Assembly: GCA_016218105.1 (NCBI GenBank)
Contig: JACRET010000060.1
Span: 1-64,000, forward strand
Direction: 5' to 3'
DNA length: 64,000 nt
Source: Deltaproteobacteria bacterium
GTDB taxonomy: Bacteria; Desulfobacterota; GWC2-55-46
The position numbers and the translations under genes were made by a program. This document shows, piece after piece, positions 28,126 to 35,631 of this stretch (its first letter is position 1; the number at the start of each line of letters is the position of its first letter). The notes below the pieces were generated by a model. The model did no database searches and was not told where the DNA came from. It saw nothing but the letters and a program-made list of their open reading frames with translations.

Positions 28126-29676
28126 ATGAAGAACATTGACACGAGAGTAAGGATTTTCGATACGACATTAAGGGACGGCGAGCAGTCGCCGGGCGCCTCC
28201 ATGAACGTGGAGGAAAAGATCATTGTCGCCAGGCAGCTTGCGAAGCTGGGCGTTGACGTTATAGAGGCCGGTTTCGCCTTCAGCTCACCGGGGGATTTCG
28301 AGGCGGTAAGGAGGGTCGCTATGGAGGTCGAAGGCCCCATAGTATGCAGCCTTGCCCGCGCGAAGCCGGATGACATTGACGCGGCATGGGGCGCGCTTAA
28401 AGGCTCCGCGAGGCCGAGGATACATACTTTCATATCGACTTCCGAGATACACCTCAAGCACCAGTTCAGGCTGACGAATGAAGAGGCGAAAAAGAGGGCC
28501 GTGGAGATGGTCGCCAGAGCGCGCGGCTACGTCGAGGATGTGGAGTTCTCGGCCATGGACGCCTCCCGCACAGAACCCGAGTACCTCTATGAGGTTATCG
28601 AGGCGGTCATCAACGCGGGCGCTTCAACGATAAACATCCCTGATACGGTAGGCTACGCGCTGCCGGATGCCTTCGGCGCCCTTATAAGGGGGATAAAGGA
28701 AAACGTACCGAATATCGGAGGGGCCATTATTTCGGTCCATTGCCACAATGACCTGGGCCTTGCCGTGGCGAATTCGCTTTCCGCCGCCATAAACGGGGCG
28801 CGGCAGATCGAATGCACCATAAACGGGATAGGCGAGAGGGCGGGTAACTGTTCCCTTGAAGAGATAGTGATGATATTCAAGACCAGAAAAGACCTTTTGG
28901 GGCTTGACACTTCCATCACGACAGAGCAGATATATCCCGCAAGCCGCCTTGTGTCGTCCATTACAGGCATAACGGTACAGCCGAACAAGGCTATTGTCGG
29001 AGACAACGCGTTCGCTCACGAATCAGGCATTCATCAGGATGGGCTACTTAAGGACAAGTCGACCTATGAGATAATGAGGCCCGAATCCGTCGGCCTTTCG
29101 CGGTCAACGCTCGTACTCGGCAAGCACTCCGGGCGGCACGCGTTTAAGACAAGGCTTATGGAGCTTGGATACGACATAGCGGGCGAAAACCTCGATAAGG
29201 CGTTCGACCGCTTCAAAGTCCTCGCGGACAAGAAGAAGGAGGTCTTTGACGAGGATTTGGAAGCGATAGTCCAGGACGAGGTCTTGAGGCTTGACCTGCC
29301 GGAGAGATACAAGCTTGTAAGGCTTAACGTAAACGGCGGAACCGATGCTCAGCCCACCGCTGAAATAACCATTGAGGTCGACGGAAAAACAGTTACGGCG
29401 AAAGGCACCGGCGACGGGCCCGTCGATGCCGCGTATAACACCATAGCGAGGCTCGTGGATACAAAAAGCAAGCTTCTGAAATACTCCGTCAACGCCATTA
29501 CGGGCGGCACTGACGCGCAGGGCGAGGTCTCGGTAAGGCTTGAGGAAGCCGGGCATATAGTCCTCGGGCAGGGGGCTCACACGGACATAATAATCGCGAG
29601 CGCGAAGGCTTACGTAAACGCCCTTAACAGGCTTGAGTACAAAAAGAAAGACAAGCGTGAAAATCTGAGTCTGTAA
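28126..29676 (+). CDS. leuA: 2-isopropylmalate synthase
   Basis: LeuA condenses ketoisovalerate and acetyl-CoA, the first leucine-specific step. The catalytic barrel shows I-F-D-T-T-L-R-D-G-E-Q-S-P-G at residues 10-23 and H-C-H-N-D-L-G-L-A-V-A-N. A C-terminal regulatory domain (about 390-505) should bind leucine. The 516-residue length is that of the bacterial leucine enzyme and not of citramalate synthase. A family A repeat starts 24 bases after the stop. Confidence 0.95.
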   Translation: MKNIDTRVRIFDTTLRDGEQSPGASMNVEEKIIVARQLAKLGVDVIEAGFAFSSPGDFEAVRRVAMEVEGPIVCSLARAKPDDIDAAWGALKGSARPRIHTFISTSEIHLKHQFRLTNEEAKKRAVEMVARARGYVEDVEFSAMDASRTEPEYLYEVIEAVINAGASTINIPDTVGYALPDAFGALIRGIKENVPNIGGAIISVHCHNDLGLAVANSLSAAINGARQIECTINGIGERAGNCSLEEIVMIFKTRKDLLGLDTSITTEQIYPASRLVSSITGITVQPNKAIVGDNAFAHESGIHQDGLLKDKSTYEIMRPESVGLSRSTLVLGKHSGRHAFKTRLMELGYDIAGENLDKAFDRFKVLADKKKEVFDEDLEAIVQDEVLRLDLPERYKLVRLNVNGGTDAQPTAEITIEVDGKTVTAKGTGDGPVDAAYNTIARLVDTKSKLLKYSVNAITGGTDAQGEVSVRLEEAGHIVLGQGAHTDIIIASAKAYVNALNRLEYKKKDKRENLSL

Positions 29677-29700
29677 CGCGCGCCCAGGCATGACGCCGCA

Positions 29701-29752
29701 TGAATATGAATAGCGAGCGCATACCCCGCAGTCTTCCGCGGGGAGCTTCAAT
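29701..29752 (+). repeat. Family A extragenic palindrome
   Basis: Complete copy: head TGAATATGAATAGCGAGCGC, hairpin CCCCGCAGT..CCGCGGGG, tail AGCTTCAAT. It lies between leuA and leuC and is open in the leuC frame, so it produces a false N-terminal extension (M-N-S-E-R-I-P-R-S). Confidence 0.9.
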
Positions 29753-29786
29753 CTATAGAATAGAAAATTTGAAGGGGAACGATTTT

Positions 29787-31055
29787 ATGAGGCCGATGAC
29801 CATCACTGAAAAGATTCTCGCCAGACACGCAGGCGTCAAGGAGGTAACCCCCGGGGACCTCATTAACGCTAAAGTTGATATCGCGCTTGGCAATGACATT
29901 ACTGCTCCGATAGCGATAAAGGAATTCAAGCGCATAGGGGCAAAGAAGGTTTTTAATAAAAATAAGGTCGTCCTTGTCCCCGACCACTTCACGCCCAATA
30001 AGGACATCAAATCCGCCGAGCAGTGCAAGATACTGCGCGACTTCGCCAAGGAGCACAAGCTGACCCACTACTACGAAGGCGGAGAAGTCGGCGTCGAGCA
30101 TGCGCTTCTTCCTGAACAGGGGGTGGTAGTACCGGGAGACCTCGTAATAGGCGCGGACTCCCATACCTGCACTTACGGCGCGCTCGGGGCCTTTTCAACG
30201 GGCGTCGGCTCAACGGACCTCGCGGCCGCGATGATAACCGGAGAGCTCTGGTTCAAGGTGCCTGAGACCATAAGGTTCAACTTCAAGGGGAAGCTCAGGA
30301 AGTGGGTGAGTGGAAAAGACCTTATACTCCATATCATCGGCGACATAGGCGTCGACGGCGCGCTTTACAAGGCGATGGAGTTTACCGGGAAGACGATCGA
30401 GTCGTTGAGCATGGACTCACGCATGTCCATGTGCAACATGGCGATCGAAGCCGGAGCGAAGAGCGGGATAATCACGCCTGACGCCATAACTGAGGCGTAT
30501 GTCGCAAAAAGGGCCGAGCGGCCTTATAAGTTTTACTCTAGCGACGAAGGGGCCGTATACTCCGAAGTCAGGGAATACGACTGCGCCACGATAGAGCCGA
30601 AGGTGGCTTGCCCGCACCTCCCTGAGAATACCAAGAACGTCTCGGAGCTTAAAAACATCCCGATAGACCAGGTCGTCATAGGGTCGTGCACAAACGGCCG
30701 TATCGAAGACCTTATGGTCGCGGCAAAGCTCCTCAAAGGAAAAAAAGTAGCCAAGTATTTAAGGCTTATAGTAATCCCGGCTACACCTCAGATATATAAC
30801 GAGGCGATGCACAGGGGCCTGTTCGACATATTCCTTAAAGCAGGGGCGGTCATCAGCCCCCCGACATGCGGCCCTTGCCTTGGCGGCCACATGGGCATAC
30901 TTGCGGCTGGAGAGCGCGCTTTGGCGACTACAAACAGAAATTTCGTCGGCAGGATGGGCGACGTCAAGAGCGAAGTCTACCTTGCAAACCCCGCGGTAGC
31001 CGCGGCTACCGCCATAAAGGGGCGTATCGCGCATCCTGACGAGGTGGCGAAGTAA
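29787..31055 (+). CDS. leuC: 3-isopropylmalate dehydratase large subunit
   Basis: LeuC and LeuD form the iron-sulfur isomerase of leucine synthesis. Signatures are M-T-I-T-E-K-I-L-A at the start, [22 protein letters not shown] and [10 protein letters not shown]. These provide the three cluster cysteines. The frame runs upstream to 29700, but the first 29 codons come from a family A repeat. ATG 29787 after GAAGGGG is the real start, giving 422 residues, typical of the bacterial/archaeal short form. Confidence 0.95.
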   Translation: MRPMTITEKILARHAGVKEVTPGDLINAKVDIALGNDITAPIAIKEFKRIGAKKVFNKNKVVLVPDHFTPNKDIKSAEQCKILRDFAKEHKLTHYYEGGEVGVEHALLPEQGVVVPGDLVIGADSHTCTYGALGAFSTGVGSTDLAAAMITGELWFKVPETIRFNFKGKLRKWVSGKDLILHIIGDIGVDGALYKAMEFTGKTIESLSMDSRMSMCNMAIEAGAKSGIITPDAITEAYVAKRAERPYKFYSSDEGAVYSEVREYDCATIEPKVACPHLPENTKNVSELKNIPIDQVVIGSCTNGRIEDLMVAAKLLKGKKVAKYLRLIVIPATPQIYNEAMHRGLFDIFLKAGAVISPPTCGPCLGGHMGILAAGERALATTNRNFVGRMGDVKSEVYLANPAVAAATAIKGRIAHPDEVAK

Positions 31056-31128
31056 TAACAGCCCCATTGACATGAGGTGTGGGTGGCCGGGGCAGGGTGG
31101 GGGGAGGGCTTGTTGCATTTAAGGAACC

Positions 31129-31773
31129 ATGTCCCGTAAGATCAATCCCTCGCACTATTTGCTTTACGATTGGCTGGCCCCGTTGTATGACCTCGGGATC
31201 TGGCTTCTAGCGCTCCTTGCCGGAGGCGAGGGTAGGCTCAGGGCCCCTGTGTTAAAAGGGCTTGAAGGCAAGGGGGAAAGAGTACTTGAGATATTCGCCG
31301 GGACGGCGACACTGGGGCTGGCGGCGGCGCAAAAAGGCGCAAGGGTAACCGCAGTTGATATTACCGGCGGGATGCTGAGGGTGGCGAAGGAGAAGGCCGT
31401 AAGGTCCGGGCTGGATGTGGCGTTCGTAAGGGCCGATGCCGCTCTGCTGCCGTTCAAGGACGGGGCTTTTGACAGGGTGATCGTTTCACTCGGACTCCAT
31501 GAGACCCCTGCCGGGAATGTCCCTCTCATCTTCAAGGAGGCCGCGAGGGTTTTGGCTGATGGCGGCCGTTTCAGCATCTTCGACTTTTATAAGGCTGAGG
31601 GCGTTACAGCCGCGCTACAGAGCTTGTTTTTCACTTTCTTCGAGGGAGAGACGGCAAAGGCATGGGTAAGGCTGGATCTGCAGCGGCTGCTTTCGGATGC
31701 CGGGTTTAAGTCTTTCAGAAGAAGTTTCCTGGCTGATAAAGCCTTTCAGTTCATAACCGTTGAAAAGAATTAA
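31129..31773 (+). CDS. UbiE-like SAM-dependent methyltransferase, substrate unknown
   Basis: The 214-residue protein has the class I methyltransferase core: motif I V-L-E-I-F-A-G-T-A-T-L-G, acidic V-D-I-T-G-G-M after strand 2, and A-F-D-R-V-I-V-S-L-G-L-H-E. The N-terminal Y-D-W-L-A-P-L-Y-D resembles UbiE/MenG-type enzymes. It lies between leuC and leuD, which are normally adjacent, with 73 and 27 bases of spacing. Nothing links it to leucine synthesis, so it may be an insertion that kept the operon readable. Confidence 0.8.
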   Translation: MSRKINPSHYLLYDWLAPLYDLGIWLLALLAGGEGRLRAPVLKGLEGKGERVLEIFAGTATLGLAAAQKGARVTAVDITGGMLRVAKEKAVRSGLDVAFVRADAALLPFKDGAFDRVIVSLGLHETPAGNVPLIFKEAARVLADGGRFSIFDFYKAEGVTAALQSLFFTFFEGETAKAWVRLDLQRLLSDAGFKSFRRSFLADKAFQFITVEKN

Positions 31774-31800
31774 TATACTTTATAAATATTTGAGGGGTGG

Positions 31801-32298
31801 ATGATGAAGTTTAATGGCAAGGCTTGGAAATTCGGCGCGGATATAGACACTGACAGGATAATACCGGCGAGATACCTGAATACCTCAGACCCCAAGGAGC
31901 TTGCGAAGCACTGCATGGAAGACGAGGATCCAGGCTTCGCGTCGAAGGTGCAGGCAGGGGACATTATAGTCGCCGACAAGAACTTCGGGTGCGGGTCTTC
32001 CCGTGAGCATGCGCCGATAGCGATAAAGGCCTCAGGCGTTGCCTGCGTCATAGCCAAAAGCTTCGCGAGGATATTCTACAGGAACTCTTTCAACATGGGG
32101 CTCCCCATACTTGAGTGCGACGAGGCCGCGGATTCGATAAAGTCCGGGGATACTCTGGAGATAGACATGGATAGCGGAGAGATAGTCAATGTTACGAAGG
32201 GCGCAAGGTTCCAGGCCCGTCCGATACCGCCTTTCATGCAGGAGCTGATACAGGCCGGAGGGCTCATGGAGTCCATTAGAAAAAAGGGGGGGATATGA
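31801..32298 (+). CDS. leuD: 3-isopropylmalate dehydratase small subunit
   Basis: LeuD completes the isomerase active site. [13 protein letters not shown] (residues 15-27) and [11 protein letters not shown] are diagnostic, and 165 residues is the short form that pairs with the 422-residue LeuC. A GAGGGGTGG lies just before the double ATG. Its TGA stop overlaps the next ATG by four bases (32295-32298). Confidence 0.95.
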   Translation: MMKFNGKAWKFGADIDTDRIIPARYLNTSDPKELAKHCMEDEDPGFASKVQAGDIIVADKNFGCGSSREHAPIAIKASGVACVIAKSFARIFYRNSFNMGLPILECDEAADSIKSGDTLEIDMDSGEIVNVTKGARFQARPIPPFMQELIQAGGLMESIRKKGGI

Positions 32299-32504
32299 AA
32301 AAAGATGGGGCAAAGAGCAAGGTATTATTGAGTGACAAACTGCATATTGAGAACAAGACTCTTTTCGTAGACCTCAAAGAGAACGAAGGCGGAAGGTTCC
32401 TCCAGATAGCCGAGCTGTCGAACGACAGGAGAAGCACGGTGGTGATACCGTTCAGCGGCCTGGAGGCCTTCATGCAGTCCTTGACAAAGATCTCCAATTC
32501 GTAA
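32295..32504 (+). CDS. Small PUR-domain nucleic-acid-binding protein
   Basis: The 69-residue protein reads as one PUR (Pur-alpha-like) repeat. It has [20 protein letters not shown] followed by [13 protein letters not shown], the beta-beta-beta-alpha pattern seen in bacterial PUR proteins that bind single-stranded DNA or RNA. It starts inside leuD (ATGA overlap), so it is translationally coupled to it, and leuB follows after 118 bases. A role in regulating the leu genes is possible, but is only suggested by position. Confidence 0.7.
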   Translation: MKKDGAKSKVLLSDKLHIENKTLFVDLKENEGGRFLQIAELSNDRRSTVVIPFSGLEAFMQSLTKISNS

Positions 32505-32622
32505 CCGACATAGGACATTAATTATTCTTAAAATGTTTGCCGGGACAGGTTTTTCGGTTTTCATTATTTTACGCCGATACGGAAGTTATATTATTTCCTC
32601 TATTTAAAAAATATCAAGGAGC

Positions 32623-33711
32623 GTGGGTGTGAAGAAGTTCAGCATCGCTGTACTGCCGGGCGACGGCATAGGCCCTGAAATAGTCGGAGAGGCCGCAAAA
32701 GTACTCAAGACAGCCGGAGAAAAATTTGGAGCGGAGTTTGTCCTTAACGAGGCTCTTGTCGGAGGCGCATCCATAGACGCCAACGGCGTTCCGCTTACTG
32801 ATAAGGTATTGGACCTGGCCCTGAAGAGCGATGCCGTGCTGCTAGGCGCCGTGGGAGGACCCAGGTGGGAAGGGCTTGATTATTCCATAAGGCCTGAGAG
32901 GGCGCTGCTGGCCCTTAGAAAAGAGCTTGGGCTTTTCGCTAACCTAAGGCCCGCGAGGATATACAGGGAGCTTATAGACGCCTCTACCCTCAAGCCTGAG
33001 GTGATCGACGGGGTCGATCTGATGGTCGTAAGAGAGCTTACCGGCGGGCTGTACTTCGGCACCCCCAAGGGCGTAGAGACGCTCCCCGACGGAACGGAGC
33101 GCGGCGTCAATACAATGGTCTACACCACCCCTGAGATCGAGAGAATAGCGAAGGTCGGTTTCGAAGTCGCGCGAAAGAGGAGAAAGAGGCTTCTAAGCGT
33201 CGACAAGGCCAACGTGCTTGAGACGACCGAGCTTTGGAGAAAGGTCGTTATAAAGGTAGGGAAGGATTACCAGGATGTCGAGCTTTCCCACATGTACGTA
33301 GACAACTGCGCGATGCAGCTCGTGAGGAACCCGAAGCAGTTTGATGTGATAGTTACGGAGAATACATTCGGGGATATCCTCTCCGACGAGGCCTCGATGC
33401 TTACCGGCTCCATTGGGATGCTGCCTTCGGCTTCAATCGGCTCAACGAAGAACAGGGCGATGTACGAGCCCATCCACGGCAGCGCTCCTGATATCGCCGG
33501 CAAAGGGATCGCAAACCCCATAGCCACGATATTGTCGGTCGCCATGATGCTTAAATATTCGTTTGAGATGGAGGAAGCCTCGAACCTGATCGAGAATGCG
33601 GTCGAATCTGTCCTGAGTAAGGGTTTCAGGACAGCGGATATATCGAAGCCAGGCATGAAGACGTCAAGCTGCGCGGAGATGGGAGCGGCCGTACTGGCTG
33701 AGTTGAAGTAA
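32623..33711 (+). CDS. leuB: 3-isopropylmalate dehydrogenase
   Basis: LeuB oxidises and decarboxylates 3-isopropylmalate with NAD. Motifs include [10 protein letters not shown], the substrate-site [21 protein letters not shown] and the NAD loop [12 protein letters not shown]. Length (362) is normal. GTG 32623 or GTG 32629 can serve as start, both after CAAGGAG. A strong terminator ends the leucine block. Confidence 0.96.
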   Translation: MGVKKFSIAVLPGDGIGPEIVGEAAKVLKTAGEKFGAEFVLNEALVGGASIDANGVPLTDKVLDLALKSDAVLLGAVGGPRWEGLDYSIRPERALLALRKELGLFANLRPARIYRELIDASTLKPEVIDGVDLMVVRELTGGLYFGTPKGVETLPDGTERGVNTMVYTTPEIERIAKVGFEVARKRRKRLLSVDKANVLETTELWRKVVIKVGKDYQDVELSHMYVDNCAMQLVRNPKQFDVIVTENTFGDILSDEASMLTGSIGMLPSASIGSTKNRAMYEPIHGSAPDIAGKGIANPIATILSVAMMLKYSFEMEEASNLIENAVESVLSKGFRTADISKPGMKTSSCAEMGAAVLAELK

Positions 33712-33729
33712 CAAGAGTTTGTTTTTCGC

Positions 33730-33761
33730 CCCCCGGCGGTTTTCCGCCGGGGGTTTTTTTT
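33730..33761 (+). terminator. Rho-independent terminator after leuB
   Basis: CCCCCGGCGG-TTTT-CCGCCGGGGG is a perfect 10-bp stem with a four-base loop, followed by eight Ts. It ends the leu transcript right before the MarR promoter. Confidence 0.95.
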
Positions 33762-33769
33762 GTCGGGTG

Positions 33770-33800
33770 TTGACAAAAAATGATTAGTATGCTAACTATT
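33770..33800 (+). promoter_or_regulatory. Promoter and operator of the MarR gene
   Basis: TTGACA (33770-33775) is followed after 17 bases by TAACTA (33793-33798). The palindromic TTAG-TATG-CTAA (33784-33795) overlaps the spacer and -10, ideal for repression by the MarR protein. TTAGTATGCTAACTA is closely repeated at 34248-34263. Expected initiation falls at or next to the ATG (33805), with no ribosome site between, which points to a leaderless transcript. Confidence 0.7.
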
Positions 33801-33804
33801 AATC

Positions 33805-34230
33805 ATGTTCAGGCTTGAGGACAGTCTGGGTTTTCTTTTAAACAGGGCCGCGTTGTCCATGAGGCGCTCTATCGAGGGCAAGCTGAAGCCATACGGCCTT
33901 ACCGCTCCGCAATGGGCCGTTCTGGCCCGGTTGTGGGAAGAGGACGGACAGTCGCCGACCGTCATAGGCAAGAGCCTCTTCTTCGATAAGCCCACGATCA
34001 AGGGGATACTCGACCGGCTTGAGAGGAAAGGCTTTGTTAAACGGGCGCGGGACGCGAAAGACCGGAGGGTAACGAATATTTTTCTCGCCAGGAAGGGCGA
34101 TGAAATGCGTGAGAAGCTCCCGAATATAGCGCTGGGGGTGAATAAGTCCGCCGCAAAGGGGTTGACGGCGGCTGAGATGACTGTACTTAAGAGATCATTA
34201 AAGGCGGTCTGGTGTAATCTGGAAGAGTAG
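33805..34230 (+). CDS. MarR family transcriptional regulator
   Basis: MarR proteins are dimeric winged-helix repressors released by small aromatic or lipophilic ligands. The 141-residue protein has the expected helix-turn-helix and wing: L-T-A-P-Q-W-A-V-L-A-R-L, then K-P-T-I-K-G-I-L-D-R-L-E-R-K-G-F-V-K-R and the wing D-A-K-D-R-R-V. It is likely self-regulated through the TTAGTATGCTAA site in its promoter. The DUF2269 gene downstream has a matching site and is the obvious target. Confidence 0.9.
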   Translation: MFRLEDSLGFLLNRAALSMRRSIEGKLKPYGLTAPQWAVLARLWEEDGQSPTVIGKSLFFDKPTIKGILDRLERKGFVKRARDAKDRRVTNIFLARKGDEMREKLPNIALGVNKSAAKGLTAAEMTVLKRSLKAVWCNLEE

Positions 34231-34247
34231 TTTTTTTGTCTTTATGG

Positions 34248-34263
34248 TTAGCATGCAAACTAA
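34248..34263 (+). promoter_or_regulatory. Second MarR operator-like site
   Basis: TTAGCATGCAAACTAA matches TTAGTATGCTAACTAT of the MarR promoter at 12 of 16 positions, and TTAGCATGC is half of a perfect palindrome. It lies 24 bases before the DUF2269 start codon, so bound protein could block transcription or translation of that gene separately. Confidence 0.6.
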
Positions 34264-34287
34264 TTTTCAAGCCAAAAGGAGGCGCCT

Positions 34288-34767
34288 GTGAACAGGTATT
34301 TCAAGATTCTGCACTTCGCCGGCATGATCATGTTCCTCGGAAGCATCTTTACCTACATCGTAATCTCCTCATTAGCTGGAAAGGAAGGGCTGGCGGAGCT
34401 GGTCTTTGCGAGAGAGATCATAAAGACTGGGACTAATTTTCTCACTATCCCGGGTTTATGGCTGACCATAATCTCCGGTATCGTAATGGCTGGCACAAAG
34501 TACAGCCTGTTCGGGCATAGATGGTTGTATATAAAGCTTTTCCTGTCGCTCCTTATCGTGTTGAATACTTATTTCATAATCGGCCCGGCCATAAACGGGG
34601 CCCTTGCGGCTTCAAAAGATTCCCTGGCGGCGAATGAGATATCAGAGGCTTTTCATGCCGCTTATATGCGCGAATCGGTAGCCGGGGCCTTTAATGTCAT
34701 TTTTGCGGTAATTGCGATAATCGCCGGGATATGGAAATTGAAGGGGAGGAAATGCGCGGAGGATTGA
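34288..34767 (+). CDS. DUF2269-like four-helix membrane protein
   Basis: The 159-residue protein has four hydrophobic segments: residues about 8-28, 50-70, 80-100 and 130-150. It matches the DUF2269 integral membrane family in layout, with H-F-A-G-M-I-M-F-L-G-S at the first helix and conserved glycine and histidine residues. Function is unknown. GTG 34288 follows AAAAGGAGG. It is probably controlled by the MarR repressor upstream; such pairs often handle stress or export of small molecules, but that is inference. Confidence 0.7.
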   Translation: MNRYFKILHFAGMIMFLGSIFTYIVISSLAGKEGLAELVFAREIIKTGTNFLTIPGLWLTIISGIVMAGTKYSLFGHRWLYIKLFLSLLIVLNTYFIIGPAINGALAASKDSLAANEISEAFHAAYMRESVAGAFNVIFAVIAIIAGIWKLKGRKCAED

Positions 34768-34808
34768 TGTGGCTTAAAAGCAATCACTGACTGCGCGGGG
34801 CACAATTT

Positions 34809-35558
34809 TCAATAGACTAGCTTAAGAACGTCCCTGTAGCTTACAACAGCGGTAAGCACCAAAAAGAAAGCGATCCCAGCGATGCCGATAAGCTCGTAAG
34901 CCTTTTCAGTCATGGGGCGCCTTTTGATAGACTCTATGGAGATAATTACAAGATGCCCGCCGTCGAGCACAGGAAGGGGCAGGAGGTTAAATATACCGAG
35001 GCTTAAGCTTAGCATGCCCGTAAAATAGAGCAGGTCGAAAATACCGGCTTTGGCGGCTTTGCCGGCGATATGCGCTATCCCGATGGGGCCTGAGAGCTGG
35101 CTCATGGAGCCGGTTCCTGAAATGAATGAGACCAGTAGATTGAACATGCCGTAGAACCCGTCAACGATCGACGATGCGCTTAAAAGAATACTGTTATAAA
35201 TGGGAAGTCCTTTCCCGAAGAAGAAGACAGGGGTCAATATGAGGAACGCGAAGGCTATATTAAAAGCCGGGCCTGCCGAAGATATTACGGTCCTCTTCCA
35301 CCGGTCGGTCCTCAGAAATTGCGATGGATCTTTATCTCCGCTGTTGGAGAAGCTTACAAAACCCCCGAGCGGCAGGAGCCTTAAAGTAAACTCGGTTTCC
35401 TTGTGCCTGAATAGAGTGGCTATCTTTGGGCTGAAGGGGAATCCGATAGAGAACTCGTAGACCTTGATGCCGAGCCTTTTAGCCGCGAGATAATGGCCTA
35501 ATTCGTGGACGAGTATCGCCGAGGTGAAGACGAACAGGAACGCAAGGATCGCAGTCAT
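34809..35558 (-). CDS. Short M50 site-2 protease family protein
   Basis: This 249-residue membrane metalloprotease has H-E-L-G-H-Y-L-A-A-K-R-L-G in its first segment (residues 19-31) and L-P-V-L-D-G-G-H near 198, so all zinc ligands are present. Unlike RseP at 19045 it has no PDZ domain. The similar Y-E-F-S-I-G-F and L-R-L-L-P-L-G-G-F-V motifs show it is a paralogue. Substrate unknown. The helicase gene lies immediately upstream in the opposite reading direction order (35632-37956, same strand), so they may share a transcript. Confidence 0.88.
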   Translation of the reverse strand: MTAILAFLFVFTSAILVHELGHYLAAKRLGIKVYEFSIGFPFSPKIATLFRHKETEFTLRLLPLGGFVSFSNSGDKDPSQFLRTDRWKRTVISSAGPAFNIAFAFLILTPVFFFGKGLPIYNSILLSASSIVDGFYGMFNLLVSFISGTGSMSQLSGPIGIAHIAGKAAKAGIFDLLYFTGMLSLSLGIFNLLPLPVLDGGHLVIISIESIKRRPMTEKAYELIGIAGIAFFLVLTAVVSYRDVLKLVY

Positions 35559-35631
35559 AGTCCCTCCTGAGGGAAGTCTTAAGCTTCTGTAATTATATTG
35601 GAAGAGGCCTATGATGTCCAGGGTAGAGATA

